A DNA stretch of 64,000 bases from Clostridium sporogenes (GCF_001020205.1 NZ_CP011663.1:2480001-2544000); one strand, 5' to 3'; numbered from the stretch's first letter, positions 34,657-44,179 are shown. Translations and numbers: made by a program. Notes: generated by a model not told the origin, from the sequence alone.

Positions 34657-36022
34657 TTAGTTCTACTAAACCTACTGCCCAAGCTATAGTAGTAGTAACT
34701 GACCATACTTTTATTTGTTCTTTTGCGTCTTTTATTCCAAGGGAACGGTTAACTACCCAGAAATAACTATCATTGAAATATGAGAATAAAAGTGATCCCA
34801 TACATGCTCCAAGTGCTGCTAATATTGGGTTAACATTTGATGCTGCAACAATTGGTGCAGTTATAGAAGCTGCAGTTATCATGGCAACTGTTCCACTTCC
34901 TTGAATAAGTCTTACTAAAGAAGCTATTATAAAAGGTATTAAAACAACTGGCATATGAGAACCTGCAATTAATTTTGCTATATAATCTCCTGTACCACTA
35001 TCACGAAGTACCATACCTAAAGCTCCTCCGCCACCGGTAACTAATATTATTATACCAGCAGATTTTATTCCTTTTTCCATTTCATTTATAACTTTTTCTT
35101 TATTTAGATTACCTGCTAGCCCATATATAGCTATTACAAGTCCAATTCCTACTGCAATTATTGGTGAACCTAAAAATTGAACCATATTAGTAAATCCGCT
35201 AGGAGTTATTGATTTTTGTTTAATTAAAACCTCTAATATAGTATTTATAAGTATTAATATTATAGGTGTTATAATTGGCGCAAAAGCCATAAATGTAGAT
35301 GGTAATTCTTTATTATCCTCTTCATGTTCAAAATCATATACTGGTTCTTGATATTCTGGACGAATCCATTGATCTTCTTCTTCTCCTGGAATTTGGTATA
35401 TTTTTTTCCCTATATACTTTCCATAAAACATACCAGCAATAGCCATAGGTATAGCTAAAGGAATTCCCCATAAAAGAAAATGTCCTACACTTACTCCAAA
35501 TATTCCTGCAACCCCTACAGGACCAGGTGTTGGTGGTACTAAACTATGAGTAATTACGAGGCCTAATCCTAAAGATACGCCTAAAGAAACTACTGATTTT
35601 TTAGTTTTCTTAGAAATTGCTTTTGCAAGAGGTGCTAAAATTATAAATCCTGAATCGCAAAATATAGGTATAGATACAATAAATCCTGTTATGGCTAATG
35701 CTAATTCCTCTCTTTTTTTACCTAAGAATTTTATAAAAGTTTTAGCCATTCTTTCAGCTGCACCAGATACTTCAAAAATCTGACCCATCATTACACCAAA
35801 GCCTATAATTATACCAATGCTTCCTAAAGTTCCCCCAAAACCTTTAGATATAGATTCAATTATTTTATTAGGCGGCATTCCTCCTATAAGCCCAGTAGTA
35901 GCTGCTGAAATAATTAGTGCTAAAAATGTATGTATTTTAGTTTTAAGTATTAAAAAGACAAGTATACTGATTCCAATTATAAGTCCTAATATCATTTGAT
36001 TTCCTGCTACTGTGTTTCCCAT
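34634..36022 (-). CDS. GntP-family gluconate/sugar-acid:H+ symporter
   Basis: A 462-residue permease with about twelve to fourteen helices, starting ATG after AAAGGAGG. Family segments include GFGGTLGSIGIIIGFGVMMG, IFCDSGFIILAPL, and GTGGGGALGMVLRDSGTG-like glycine-rich sequence (here TGGGGALGMVLRDSGTG) and IQGSGTVAMITA. The C-terminus is normal length. It is the last gene of the operon with pdxA2-, dtnK- and deoR-type genes; the substrate is thus probably D-threonate or a similar four-carbon sugar acid rather than gluconate. Confidence 0.9.
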   Translation of the reverse strand: MGNTVAGNQMILGLIIGISILVFLILKTKIHTFLALIISAATTGLIGGMPPNKIIESISKGFGGTLGSIGIIIGFGVMMGQIFEVSGAAERMAKTFIKFLGKKREELALAITGFIVSIPIFCDSGFIILAPLAKAISKKTKKSVVSLGVSLGLGLVITHSLVPPTPGPVGVAGIFGVSVGHFLLWGIPLAIPMAIAGMFYGKYIGKKIYQIPGEEEDQWIRPEYQEPVYDFEHEEDNKELPSTFMAFAPIITPIILILINTILEVLIKQKSITPSGFTNMVQFLGSPIIAVGIGLVIAIYGLAGNLNKEKVINEMEKGIKSAGIIILVTGGGGALGMVLRDSGTGDYIAKLIAGSHMPVVLIPFIIASLVRLIQGSGTVAMITAASITAPIVAASNVNPILAALGACMGSLLFSYFNDSYFWVVNRSLGIKDAKEQIKVWSVTTTIAWAVGLVELIILSFIL

Positions 36023-36160
36023 TATTCTTCCTCCTTTTGTTTGTAAAGGTATTCATTTGTATTTAAAAAACTAGTAAAATTTTTTATGTACATTTTTATA
36101 TTTAATAAATTTATCACTAAGAAGTTAAAACTAAAATTCCAGTTTATATATTAGCCTAAC

Positions 36161-36202
36161 GGATTCTTACCTCCATCTTCCCAAGGATGAAGATAAGAAT
36201 CC
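36161..36202 (-). terminator. Intra-operon hairpin between pdxA2 and gntP
   Basis: GGATTCTTA at 36161 pairs with TAAGAATCC ending at 36202, with CATC/GATG closing the loop. It could terminate or attenuate transcription from pdxA2 into gntP, or protect the message 3' end. The gap is 209 bp. Confidence 0.55.
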
Positions 36203-36231
36203 CTAGAACTTGTCACAATTATTAATAAAAT

Positions 36232-37236
36232 TTATTTTGTAAATTTAGGTGAATATTTAGCTGCTAAGATTATAGCTTCTACCATACTTACAGAACTAGC
36301 TATTCCTGTACCTGCTATATCAAAGGCAGTTCCATGATCTACTGAAGTTCTAAGTATTGGCATACCGTTTGTTACAGCAATAGTTCTTTCAAAATCTAAT
36401 GTTTTTGTTGCTATATGTCCTTGGTCATGATACAAAGATAATACTGAATTGTATCTTCCCATAAGAGCTAAATGAAATACTGAATCTGCTCCTATAGGAC
36501 CTTCTACTTTATACCCCATTTTTTGAGCTTCTTCTATAGCTGGAACAACAGCTTTCATTTCTTCATCCCCAAATAGGCCATGTTCTCCACTGTGAGGATT
36601 TAACCCTGCAACAGCCATTTTACCATCTTTTACTCCTAATTTTTCTAAAGCCTTTGAGCATCTTATTATATAATCTAATACTCTTTCTTTAGTTACTAAG
36701 TCACAAGCTTCTCTTAAAGAAACATGTCTTGTTAAGAAGAATACTCTCATTCCTCTAACTTCAAACATAGTAAGAGGATCTTCTGTATCTGTTAAATCTG
36801 CTAAAATTTCAGTATGACCAATATAATTTACATTACCTTCTCTTAAAGACTCTTTATTTATTGGAGTTGTAGCTATAGCATCTATTTCTCCTTCTTTAGC
36901 CATTTCTACAGATTTTTTTATATATTCAAAGGCTGCTTTTCCTGCTATACCTTGAACCTTACCTATTTTTAATTCATTTATATCTATATTATTTAAATCT
37001 ACCAAATCTATAGTTCCTAAAGTAAACTTACCTTCATCTGCTTTTTTAATTGAATTTATATTTAAATTAACATTGCAGAATCCCATGGCTTGTTTAATTA
37101 CTTTTGCATCTCCTATTAATATAGGATTACATTTTTCATAAACTTCTGCTTCAGTTAATGATTTTACTACTATTTCTGGTCCTACACCGGCTGGATCTCC
37201 TATAGGTATTCCTATTATTGGTTTATTATTAATCAT
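36232..37236 (-). CDS. pdxA2: PdxA2-like 4-phospho-D-threonate 3-dehydrogenase
   Basis: A 334-residue member of the PdxA family, of usual length. Metal-binding histidines are visible in GHTEILADLT, LYHDQGH and VDHGTAFDIAGTG. In pyridoxine synthesis PdxA oxidises 4-phosphohydroxythreonine; PdxA2 proteins encoded beside a DUF1537 kinase oxidise and decarboxylate 4-phospho-D-threonate to dihydroxyacetone phosphate. Here it directly follows such a kinase (12 bp) and precedes a GntP permease, so the catabolic role is the better reading. No other vitamin B6 gene is near. Confidence 0.85.
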   Translation of the reverse strand: MINNKPIIGIPIGDPAGVGPEIVVKSLTEAEVYEKCNPILIGDAKVIKQAMGFCNVNLNINSIKKADEGKFTLGTIDLVDLNNIDINELKIGKVQGIAGKAAFEYIKKSVEMAKEGEIDAIATTPINKESLREGNVNYIGHTEILADLTDTEDPLTMFEVRGMRVFFLTRHVSLREACDLVTKERVLDYIIRCSKALEKLGVKDGKMAVAGLNPHSGEHGLFGDEEMKAVVPAIEEAQKMGYKVEGPIGADSVFHLALMGRYNSVLSLYHDQGHIATKTLDFERTIAVTNGMPILRTSVDHGTAFDIAGTGIASSVSMVEAIILAAKYSPKFTK

Positions 37237-37248
37237 ATTTAGTCCTCC

Positions 37249-38559
37249 CTAGTCACAATTAATATTTTTAAGTAAATAATCTACACATAATTCCATTCCA
37301 TCTTCTTTTCCTACCATTCCCCCTTTGCTTACAATTTTCATATCTGGAAATTCTCCTTCTATAAACTTGCCATAAGCAGCTAAAGGCATTACTTCATCCA
37401 AAAGTTCTAATCCTGCTGAATTAAATTTTCTAGAAATACTAACACTTATATCTCCTCCACTGCTAAATATGCCTTTTATAGATTTTATTTCTTTCATTAT
37501 TCTATAACTTATTTCTGCTACTGCAGTATTCATTATTTGAGATAAAAATTCTTTTGTAGTATTCTGTTTTTTGGCTTCTTCATCTAAATTAATCCTTACT
37601 TCTTCATATAAAGAATCTAGTACTATACAAAATACATCATATAAATCTTTATTTTCTATAACTTCATTTGTTACTCTGTCTATTTCTTTGTGTTTTGTAT
37701 TTACATCACTTAATATAGCTCTAGCATTTATATCTATCTTAAATATATCTCTATCTTTTGATATTCTTTCTAGTTGTGCTCTAGTAGTATCTGTTATACT
37801 CCCTATAGACATAAGCACCTTATTTTTATCCTTTTTACTTTCTTTATCTAAAACAACATGTTGCTTTATTACCTCTGCAGTAAAAGGACCTGGATCTACA
37901 GATATAAACTTAATCTTTGTATTTATTAATGCCTTTGATATAATTTCTAAATCATCGTTATCTAAAGCATCAAATATTATTAGCTTTTTACCCTGATCAT
38001 AAAACTTTAATATTTTCTTTTGTAGATTTTCACATCCCTCTTTAATATCTTCAAAATATATAGATGCCACTTCATATTTGCTTTGTTCTTTTACTAATTT
38101 TTCAATTATGGAAGAATTTATAGGCTTTTTACCATCCTTTGCAGCATCTGAATTTTCTAAAGCCTTACCATTTACTAAAAGATATCCTCCTACAGCTTGT
38201 CTATTCGCATCTGGGAAAGCCGGTACTACAGCGGCTATAGTACCCTTTGGCAGTGCATCTAACATTCCATCTATCTCTGATCCAATGTTTCCTCTTAAAG
38301 TACTATCTATTCTTTTCCCGTAAACATTTACATTAGAGTTAAAGAAAAATTCCGTAGCCTGATAAACTCTTTCATAGGCATCTTCTTTTTCAACACCTCT
38401 ACTATCTGTTGAATAAAGAACTGTATCGTAGGATTTTTCTAAATCATCTTTTTTTAAAGAATTCATTAGTGTTACAGGTTTTAATCCTAATTTTTTAATT
38501 AAAACTCCTGTAGCATTAGCTCCCGTCAAATCGTCAGCTATAATAACATAATTTAACAT
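37249..38559 (-). CDS. dtnK: Four-carbon acid sugar kinase (DUF1537; D-threonate kinase-like)
   Basis: A 436-residue DUF1537 protein. The N-terminal domain opens with VIIADDLTGANATGVL and contains STDSRGVEKEDAY and KRIDSTLRGNIGSEIDGMLDAL (landmarks RIDSTLRGN), the acid-sugar binding region; the C-terminal domain has GSITDTTRAQLERI and FSSGGDISVSI, the nucleotide-binding part. It would phosphorylate D-threonate (or D-erythronate) at O4 for the next enzyme. It follows deoR by 58 bp. The specific acid is inferred from family and context. Confidence 0.87.
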   Translation of the reverse strand: MLNYVIIADDLTGANATGVLIKKLGLKPVTLMNSLKKDDLEKSYDTVLYSTDSRGVEKEDAYERVYQATEFFFNSNVNVYGKRIDSTLRGNIGSEIDGMLDALPKGTIAAVVPAFPDANRQAVGGYLLVNGKALENSDAAKDGKKPINSSIIEKLVKEQSKYEVASIYFEDIKEGCENLQKKILKFYDQGKKLIIFDALDNDDLEIISKALINTKIKFISVDPGPFTAEVIKQHVVLDKESKKDKNKVLMSIGSITDTTRAQLERISKDRDIFKIDINARAILSDVNTKHKEIDRVTNEVIENKDLYDVFCIVLDSLYEEVRINLDEEAKKQNTTKEFLSQIMNTAVAEISYRIMKEIKSIKGIFSSGGDISVSISRKFNSAGLELLDEVMPLAAYGKFIEGEFPDMKIVSKGGMVGKEDGMELCVDYLLKNINCD

Positions 38560-38617
38560 TTAATGTCCCCCTCGAACCAATGATTTGCTAAAAGGATTTA
38601 TTGAATAAATTTCCTAT

Positions 38618-39376
38618 TTATACATTGATTATTTTTACATTTAATGATTCTAAATATTTATCTTCATCCTTATGAAATTTTTTGTCTGTAATAACACAGT
38701 TTACTGATTCTATAGAAAATATATTTACAAAGGATTCCTTATTAAACTTACTACTATCTGTTAAAAGAACAGAATAAGATGCTGATTTTACTATATGTTT
38801 CTTTAAACTTGCTTTTTCAAAGGTAGGAGTGGATAATTTAAAATCAGAATCTATACCAGAGGTTCCTAAAAAGGCTACATTAACTTTTATATTAGATATA
38901 AATTCATCTGCAGTAGGGCCTATTATACATCCTGTTTCTTCTTGTATTTTTCCACCTACTATATAAGCTTTTACATTATTTTGGTACAATTCTAAAGCTA
39001 TTTTAAGATCGTTTGTTATAACTGTTATATCTTTTACTTTATTAAGAACTTTAGCTAACTCAAAGGTTGTAGTACCTGCATCTAAAAATATACTGTCCCC
39101 TTCTTTAATTATGCTTAAGGCTTTTTCTGCTATTTTTTCTTTTACATATATATTGCTTATCTTCTTTAAGTCATAGGCTTGTTCTGATAGATAAGTAGAA
39201 CGTTTTACTGCTCCTCCATGACTCCTATATAAAATACCCTTATCCTGTAATCTATCAAAATCTCTTCTTATAGTCATTAAACTTACATCTAGTTCATTAG
39301 CAATATCTTCAACTTTCACAGTTCCTAGATCTTCTAGCTTTTCAATTATGTATTGTTCTCTCTCTACTGGAAGCAT
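38618..39376 (-). CDS. DeoR-family regulator of the sugar-acid operon
   Basis: A 252-residue DeoR/GlpR-type repressor. The N-terminal helix-turn-helix includes KVEDIANELDVSLMTIRRDFDRL and the family tail LYRSHGGAV; the effector domain has DAGTTTFELAK, VITNDLKIALEL and the C-terminal TDSSKFN. Such proteins bind a phosphorylated sugar intermediate; here 4-phospho-threonate or DHAP are plausible inducers. It is the first gene of the operon. A 13-bp direct repeat lies upstream at 39461-39486. Confidence 0.9.
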   Translation of the reverse strand: MLPVEREQYIIEKLEDLGTVKVEDIANELDVSLMTIRRDFDRLQDKGILYRSHGGAVKRSTYLSEQAYDLKKISNIYVKEKIAEKALSIIKEGDSIFLDAGTTTFELAKVLNKVKDITVITNDLKIALELYQNNVKAYIVGGKIQEETGCIIGPTADEFISNIKVNVAFLGTSGIDSDFKLSTPTFEKASLKKHIVKSASYSVLLTDSSKFNKESFVNIFSIESVNCVITDKKFHKDEDKYLESLNVKIINV

Positions 39377-39460
39377 CCTATCACCTCTTATTTTCAGTAT
39401 AAAAACAAATTAATCTATATTAATCTAATTTACTTATGAAACTTAACCTGTGTTTTTCTT

Positions 39461-39486
39461 TTCGTTTTATTTGTTCGTTTATGTTA
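39461..39486. promoter_or_regulatory. 13-bp tandem direct repeat, candidate DeoR operator
   Basis: TTCGTTTTATTTG is followed directly by TTCGTTTATGTTA. DeoR-type regulators often bind such tandem repeats, and this one lies 85-110 bp upstream of the deoR start. The gap 39377-40068 also holds a gene remnant and a hairpin. Confidence 0.5.
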
Positions 39487-39700
39487 ATTAAATATTATAC
39501 TGTATTTTATAATTTGTCAATATATTTTATAAACCTTTATATTTCAACATAAATTGATATTTTTATAACAAATATAATTTAGATATATCTAAGAAAATAA
39601 TTGCCAACTTATATATCTAACAAAAACTCACATACCTACTTGTGACATTACTATTTTGTCTATTAATCACCAAAATTAATAAATGTTTTTCAAAACATTT

Positions 39701-39820
39701 ATTAAACTTGATACTCTTCCAACGATGAAAAGCGCTCAGACCTTGTATAAAGCATTAGGATTTTATGATATTGAACCATATGTATATAATCCAATTGAAG
39801 GAACAAGGTTTATGGATTGA
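39701..39820 (+). pseudogene. Remnant C-terminus of a GNAT acetyltransferase
   Basis: A 40-codon segment ending in TGA reads IKLDTLPTMKSAQTLYKALG followed by FYDIEPYVYNPIEGTRFMD. This is the characteristic end of a GNAT acetyltransferase (MKSAQxLYxxLGF and NPIEG). Nothing upstream in frame continues it and no start or ribosome site is present, so it is a decayed fragment. Confidence 0.75.
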
Positions 39821-39959
39821 AAGACTAATTTCTTATATTGTTGAATAGAGTTAAGACGCAATTTTTTAAAATGTTTATTTATATATTAAGGAAAGTCTCA
39901 AAATGACTTCCCTTAAAATTAAAGACTATTTTATATTAAAAATCTCTTTCTACAGATAT

Positions 39960-39993
39960 AAGAGCACCCAGCCGTTGTAAGCTGAATGCTCTT
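39960..39993. terminator. Hairpin downstream of the CPBP protease gene
   Basis: AAGAGCA...CAGC pairs with GCTG...TGCTCTT around an 8-nt loop, with a two-base internal mismatch on each side. It lies 75 bp past the CPBP gene stop. Confidence 0.55.
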
Positions 39994-40068
39994 TATAATA
40001 TTATTTATTATTTTTTAATATATTGTCTACTTCTTTATATTAAACAAACTAATAATTTACCTTTGCTT

Positions 40069-40962
40069 TTATAAAGGGATTTTTTCATATGAATTTTTAA
40101 TTTTATATGATAATATTACTATGGCTACAGATAAAACTATAGTACATGCAATTCCGGCTTCTGGTCCAAAGGAACCTCCTGTAAACAGATCTGAACCTAC
40201 TAGTTTTAATTTCATTAAACTTCCAATATCTATATTCATACCACTTACTTCAAATCCAAAAATATTTCCCTGAAAAAAATTCCAGGCTGCATGAAGTCCA
40301 CAAGCTCCCCATAAATTTTGGGTTTTTATAACGTATAGCCCAAAAAGTATTCCTGTTATAAATAGATTTACAACTGCAACTATACTTACATTTGGATTTA
40401 AAAAGTGTAACATAGAAAATAATAAAGATGAAAATATCAAGCCTATAGTCATATTATATTTTGCACCTAAAACATTCATAAGCCATCCTCTTACTAATAT
40501 CTCTTCTGTTACACTTTGTATTATCCATCCTGGTAAAACTATCATTAATGGAACTATACTTTTTAGATTTAATCCATTTACTAAATTTATATGACCTGTA
40601 ACTAAAAGTAATAAAACTACTATAGAAAATAGAATGCTTCCAAAAACAAAACCTATAATATATTTTTTGATAAAACCTTCCTTGCAAAATCCTAGCCCAG
40701 CAATGCTTCGTTTTTCACGTTTTTTTATCCATAAAAATGTAATTAAAGTAGAAAATAAAAATCCTGCTATTAAACTAAGCGAAAAACTAATAGGAGTATT
40801 GTTAGGAATTTTAAAAGCTTTTATTAATATAAATAATATAATTCCACCTATTATCTCCCCTGCAATCAAAAATAAAAATACCAATAAATAGGCTACAAAT
40901 ATATTATATAACCTATCAGACTCTCTAGCCTGTCTTACTAATTCTATTTCTTTTAAAATCAT
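40069..40962 (-). CDS. CPBP-family intramembrane metalloprotease
   Basis: A 297-residue membrane protein with about eight helices. ATG 40962 is chosen because GGGGAGG stands at correct distance; a GTG-type longer frame overlaps that site. The Rce1/CAAX-like active-site motifs are in order: TEEILVRGW (EExxxR), SMLHF (FxxxH-type) and HAAWNFFQG (HxxxN). The family includes prenyl-protein proteases and bacteriocin self-immunity factors; the substrate is unknown. The IS element at 40987 sits just upstream of the ribosome site, so the original promoter is probably 1.3 kb away. Confidence 0.85.
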   Translation of the reverse strand: MILKEIELVRQARESDRLYNIFVAYLLVFLFLIAGEIIGGIILFILIKAFKIPNNTPISFSLSLIAGFLFSTLITFLWIKKREKRSIAGLGFCKEGFIKKYIIGFVFGSILFSIVVLLLLVTGHINLVNGLNLKSIVPLMIVLPGWIIQSVTEEILVRGWLMNVLGAKYNMTIGLIFSSLLFSMLHFLNPNVSIVAVVNLFITGILFGLYVIKTQNLWGACGLHAAWNFFQGNIFGFEVSGMNIDIGSLMKLKLVGSDLFTGGSFGPEAGIACTIVLSVAIVILSYKIKNSYEKIPL

Positions 40963-40986
40963 AAATTTCCTCCCCAACATTATGTT

Positions 40987-42285
40987 AGTTCTGTTAAGTT
41001 ATATGAACATTGATTTCTCTCAACTTATTGAAATATAATAGTTTCACCACAAAATCATTACCTCCCAGAAAGGAAAGAGAAATCAATGAACAAAGCTAAT
41101 AAAAAAATTACATGTCCTAGATGTCACAGTCACAAACTTTATAAGTTTGGAAAAGACAAACAAGGCAATCAAAAATATCAGTGCAAAGAGTGCAGAAGAC
41201 AATTCGCGCCTACGGCGGAAAAGCGTCAGCTTATCGGTTATCCTCGTTGTCCTTTATGTGGCAAAGGAACTTTTATTCATCACAATTACTCAAATTACAT
41301 TAATTATCGTTGTAACAATAAAAGGTGTAATCATAGTTTCTTTATAGCAAAGCCTACGGCCATACTACCTTCAAGTAATACCAAAATAGATGGCAAATTA
41401 GATTTTAAGGGTATGAGGTTCCCAATCCATATTATTTTAATGGCATTAGACCTTTATTTCCTCAATGAAAGTTCTACAAGAAGGATTTCTCAGTATTTAT
41501 TTAGATTGTTTAATGTAAAAGTATCTCATGTAACTATTGCAAATTGGACTAAAAAGTTTGCTGCATACTTTAAATTAAAATCCGATAGGTTGCTAAAAGA
41601 TGTTGTTCTATCGGATTCTGACGAATGGCACGCAGATGAAACTGTTGTATTTATAAATGGGAAACGTCATTATCTATGGCTTGTTATTGACTCTGAAAGT
41701 AGACTAATTATTTCTTATCATTTATCACCATATAGAGATGCAAAACAAGCTTTTAGTCTATTTAATGATGCTAAGAAATTTGGTTCTCCCAGAGCTATAG
41801 TTACTGACAGGCTTCCCTCTTATAATGTACCAATAAAATCAACATTTGAAGATACTGTGCACATAAAAGTTCAATCATTTAGAGATGATATCTCTAATAA
41901 TATTATTGAATCCTTTAATAAAACATTTAAATCCTGGTATAAAGGCTTAAGAGGTTTTAACTCCTTTGATAGTGCTAACAAACTAATATCTATGTTTATA
42001 TTTCATTATAACTTTCTACGTCCACACTACTCACTACGTGATTTATCACCTGCTGAAGTAATAGGAGTTACTTATTCAACTAAAGCCAAAAATAATTGGT
42101 TATTAGCTGCCTAACGGCATGCGCTATCGCTTTATATGAGTCTATTTATTTTTAAAACCACATTATGGATAGGCTTTTTTGTTATACCTTAAAATATGAA
42201 TTTGCTATCTTTTAATCTTTAAAACAAACATAACAATAATTGTATGATTTCTAAAGCTATTTTTTCATAATTACTTAACATAACC
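40987..42285 (+). mobile_element. Intact IS6-like insertion sequence with 8-bp target duplication
   Basis: The left end AGTTCTGTTAAGTTATATGAA and the inverse of the right end GGTTATGTTAAGTAATTATG are imperfect inverted repeats of about 21 bp (landmark GTTNTGTTAAGT). Both sides are flanked by the same 8 bp ATTATGTT (40979-40986 and 42286-42293), the size typical of IS6-group target duplications. One transposase gene lies inside. The element is about 1.3 kb, longer than classical IS6 elements because the transposase has an N-terminal zinc-ribbon region. Confidence 0.88.
41086..42114 (+). CDS. IS6-like DDE transposase with N-terminal zinc ribbons
   Basis: A 342-residue transposase. Residues 1-90 contain two zinc-ribbon-like units (CPRCHSHKLYKFG with CKECRRQF, and CPLCGKGTFIH with CNNKRCNHSF). 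The catalytic DDE region has WHADETVVFINGKRHYLW (first Asp), AIVTDRLPSY (second Asp) and NNIIESFNKTFK (Glu), followed by FIFHYNFLRPH, a hallmark of the IS6/IS240 group. The frame is intact, so the element may be active. The start has a GGAAAGAG site. Confidence 0.9.
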   Translation: MNKANKKITCPRCHSHKLYKFGKDKQGNQKYQCKECRRQFAPTAEKRQLIGYPRCPLCGKGTFIHHNYSNYINYRCNNKRCNHSFFIAKPTAILPSSNTKIDGKLDFKGMRFPIHIILMALDLYFLNESSTRRISQYLFRLFNVKVSHVTIANWTKKFAAYFKLKSDRLLKDVVLSDSDEWHADETVVFINGKRHYLWLVIDSESRLIISYHLSPYRDAKQAFSLFNDAKKFGSPRAIVTDRLPSYNVPIKSTFEDTVHIKVQSFRDDISNNIIESFNKTFKSWYKGLRGFNSFDSANKLISMFIFHYNFLRPHYSLRDLSPAEVIGVTYSTKAKNNWLLAA

Positions 42286-42681
42286 ATTATGTTTTAATTA
42301 AATAAATGAATTCCATAAAATATCTGGATTATTATATCACAAAGTCCATAATTATACTAATTATTATGTTTATGTTAAAAAAATAATTCCAACTTTATGA
42401 AATTAAAATAATAAAATAACCTTAAAAGGGATTAATAACCATTTGTGTTGTTTTATTAAACATTTTATTATAATTAATTTTCAATATAATTATTTTGTAA
42501 AAAAATACTCTTTTTCTCCTTTAATGAAAATAGATTGTATTTAGGGTTTTTTTACTCCAATTAGAGATTATTCCAGAAAAATATATAAAATTTATATAAA
42601 ATTTGTATAAATTGATTGAAAAAACAATCGAAAATGTTATATATTATATATGGTAACTAAAGTTTAGGAGGCATCTTTTTA
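42286..42681. other. Upstream region of the L,D-transpeptidase gene
   Basis: Begins with the IS target duplication, then about 390 bp of AT-rich non-coding DNA. A possible promoter lies close to the gene: TATATTATATATGG near 42635-42650 as a -10-like run. A short palindrome GATTGAAAAAACAATC precedes it. No other feature is seen. Confidence 0.35.
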
Positions 42682-44067
42682 ATGAGTAAAGGAAGAACTA
42701 AAGGTAAAAATCATATTAGACCTAGTATTATAGGGTTATTAAGCATACTTATAATCTATGTATGTATGGTATTATACTTTAAAAATCATTTTTATTTTAG
42801 AACAACTATTAATGGCATTAAAGCTTCATGTAAAACTGTAGAAGAGGTTAATAAGGAAATGGAAAGTGAGGTGAAAAATTATACACTACAGTTAGAAGGT
42901 AGAAATGGAGCTAAAGAAAAGATTTCAGCAAAGGACTTTAATCTCAAATATAACACTAATAACGAAATTAAAAAGTTAAAAGATGCTGAAAATCCTTTTA
43001 ATTTGTTCAAAGGTATTTTTGCCAAAAAAGAACACCAAATACCTAGAACTATTTCTTATGATGAAAAGCTATTAAAACAACATATTGATAAAATGGTTTT
43101 TTTTAATAAAGATAAAATAACTAATCCTAAAAATGCTAGTTTAAAATATACAGGTAAAGATTATGAAATTGTACCAGAAGTTATGGGTAATAAAGTCAAT
43201 GAAGATACACTGTATAAAGAAATAAAAAACGCAATAATTAAGAATAAAAAGGTTATAGATTTAGAAAAAAGTAACTGTTATGAAAATCCAAAATATACTT
43301 CAAAGTCAAAAGAAGTTATTGAAGCTAAAAAAACTATGAACAAATATTTACAATCAGTAATAACTTATGATATTAGAGGAAATAAAGAAGTAGTAAATGC
43401 TTCTATAATAAATAATTGGCTTGCAACAGATGAAAAATTTAATCCTTATATAGATAAAGAAAAGGTAAGGGCTTATATGGATAATTTAGCTTATACCTAT
43501 AATACAATAGGAAAACCCAGAGATTTTGTTACAGCAGCAGGAAAACATGTAAAAGTAAGTGGAGGAAGTTATGGTTGGGCTATTGACAGGCCTAAAGAAA
43601 CTGAAAATTTAGTACAAGCTATAAAAGAAGGAAAAACTATAAATAAAAAACCTAGTTATGCTCAAACTACACCTTATACTGGTGCTGATGACATAGGAAA
43701 CACTTATGTAGAAATTGATCTAACAAAACAACATTTATGGTTTTTTAAGAATGGAAATGTTGTTGTTGATGGAAGTATCGTTACTGGCAATGTAAGCGCA
43801 AATTATGCAACCCCTGAAGGCGTTTATAAACTAGATTATAAGGAAAGAAATGCTGTATTAAGAGGAGAAGGATATGCTGCTCCTGTTGATTTTTGGATGC
43901 CTTTCAATGGTGGTATTGGTATGCATGATGCTTCCTGGAGAAAGGAATTTGGAGGAACTATTTATCAAAATGGTGGTTCTCATGGCTGTGTAAATTGTTC
44001 CCATGCTTTAGCACAAACTATATTTGAAACTATAGAAGCAGGAACTCCAGTTATTTGTCATAATTAA
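42682..44067 (+). CDS. L,D-transpeptidase with peptidoglycan-binding domain, membrane-anchored
   Basis: A 461-residue exported enzyme. An uncleaved membrane segment at about 14-32 is followed by a PG_binding_4-type region (residues 45-300) and the YkuD catalytic domain (residues 340-461): YVEIDLTKQHLWFF, then MHDASWRKEFGG and SHGCVN with catalytic Cys436. It would form 3-3 crosslinks or attach proteins to peptidoglycan outside the membrane. The gene has AGGAGG before ATG and stands alone. The C-terminal GTPVICHN is the family end. Confidence 0.9.
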   Translation: MSKGRTKGKNHIRPSIIGLLSILIIYVCMVLYFKNHFYFRTTINGIKASCKTVEEVNKEMESEVKNYTLQLEGRNGAKEKISAKDFNLKYNTNNEIKKLKDAENPFNLFKGIFAKKEHQIPRTISYDEKLLKQHIDKMVFFNKDKITNPKNASLKYTGKDYEIVPEVMGNKVNEDTLYKEIKNAIIKNKKVIDLEKSNCYENPKYTSKSKEVIEAKKTMNKYLQSVITYDIRGNKEVVNASIINNWLATDEKFNPYIDKEKVRAYMDNLAYTYNTIGKPRDFVTAAGKHVKVSGGSYGWAIDRPKETENLVQAIKEGKTINKKPSYAQTTPYTGADDIGNTYVEIDLTKQHLWFFKNGNVVVDGSIVTGNVSANYATPEGVYKLDYKERNAVLRGEGYAAPVDFWMPFNGGIGMHDASWRKEFGGTIYQNGGSHGCVNCSHALAQTIFETIEAGTPVICHN

Positions 44068-44144
44068 TAATATAAATTGTCTTTACAGTTTATTTATCCA
44101 TATACAAATATAGTATTAGATAAAGACTTCGGTAACTTTTTAAA

Positions 44145-44179
44145 GGGACTATCCAAAAAATAAATTTTGAGATAGTCCC
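44145..44179. terminator. Hairpin terminator after the L,D-transpeptidase gene
   Basis: GGGACTATC pairs with GATAGTCCC, extended by the CAAAA/TTTTG-like bases, about 78 bp after the stop. It resembles the hairpins at 30383 and 31631 (GAGATAGTC core). Confidence 0.6.

Noticed and set aside
41147..41347. 66-codon frame inside the transposase gene
   Set aside because: Shadow frame; no IS frameshift signal is seen and the main frame is intact without it.
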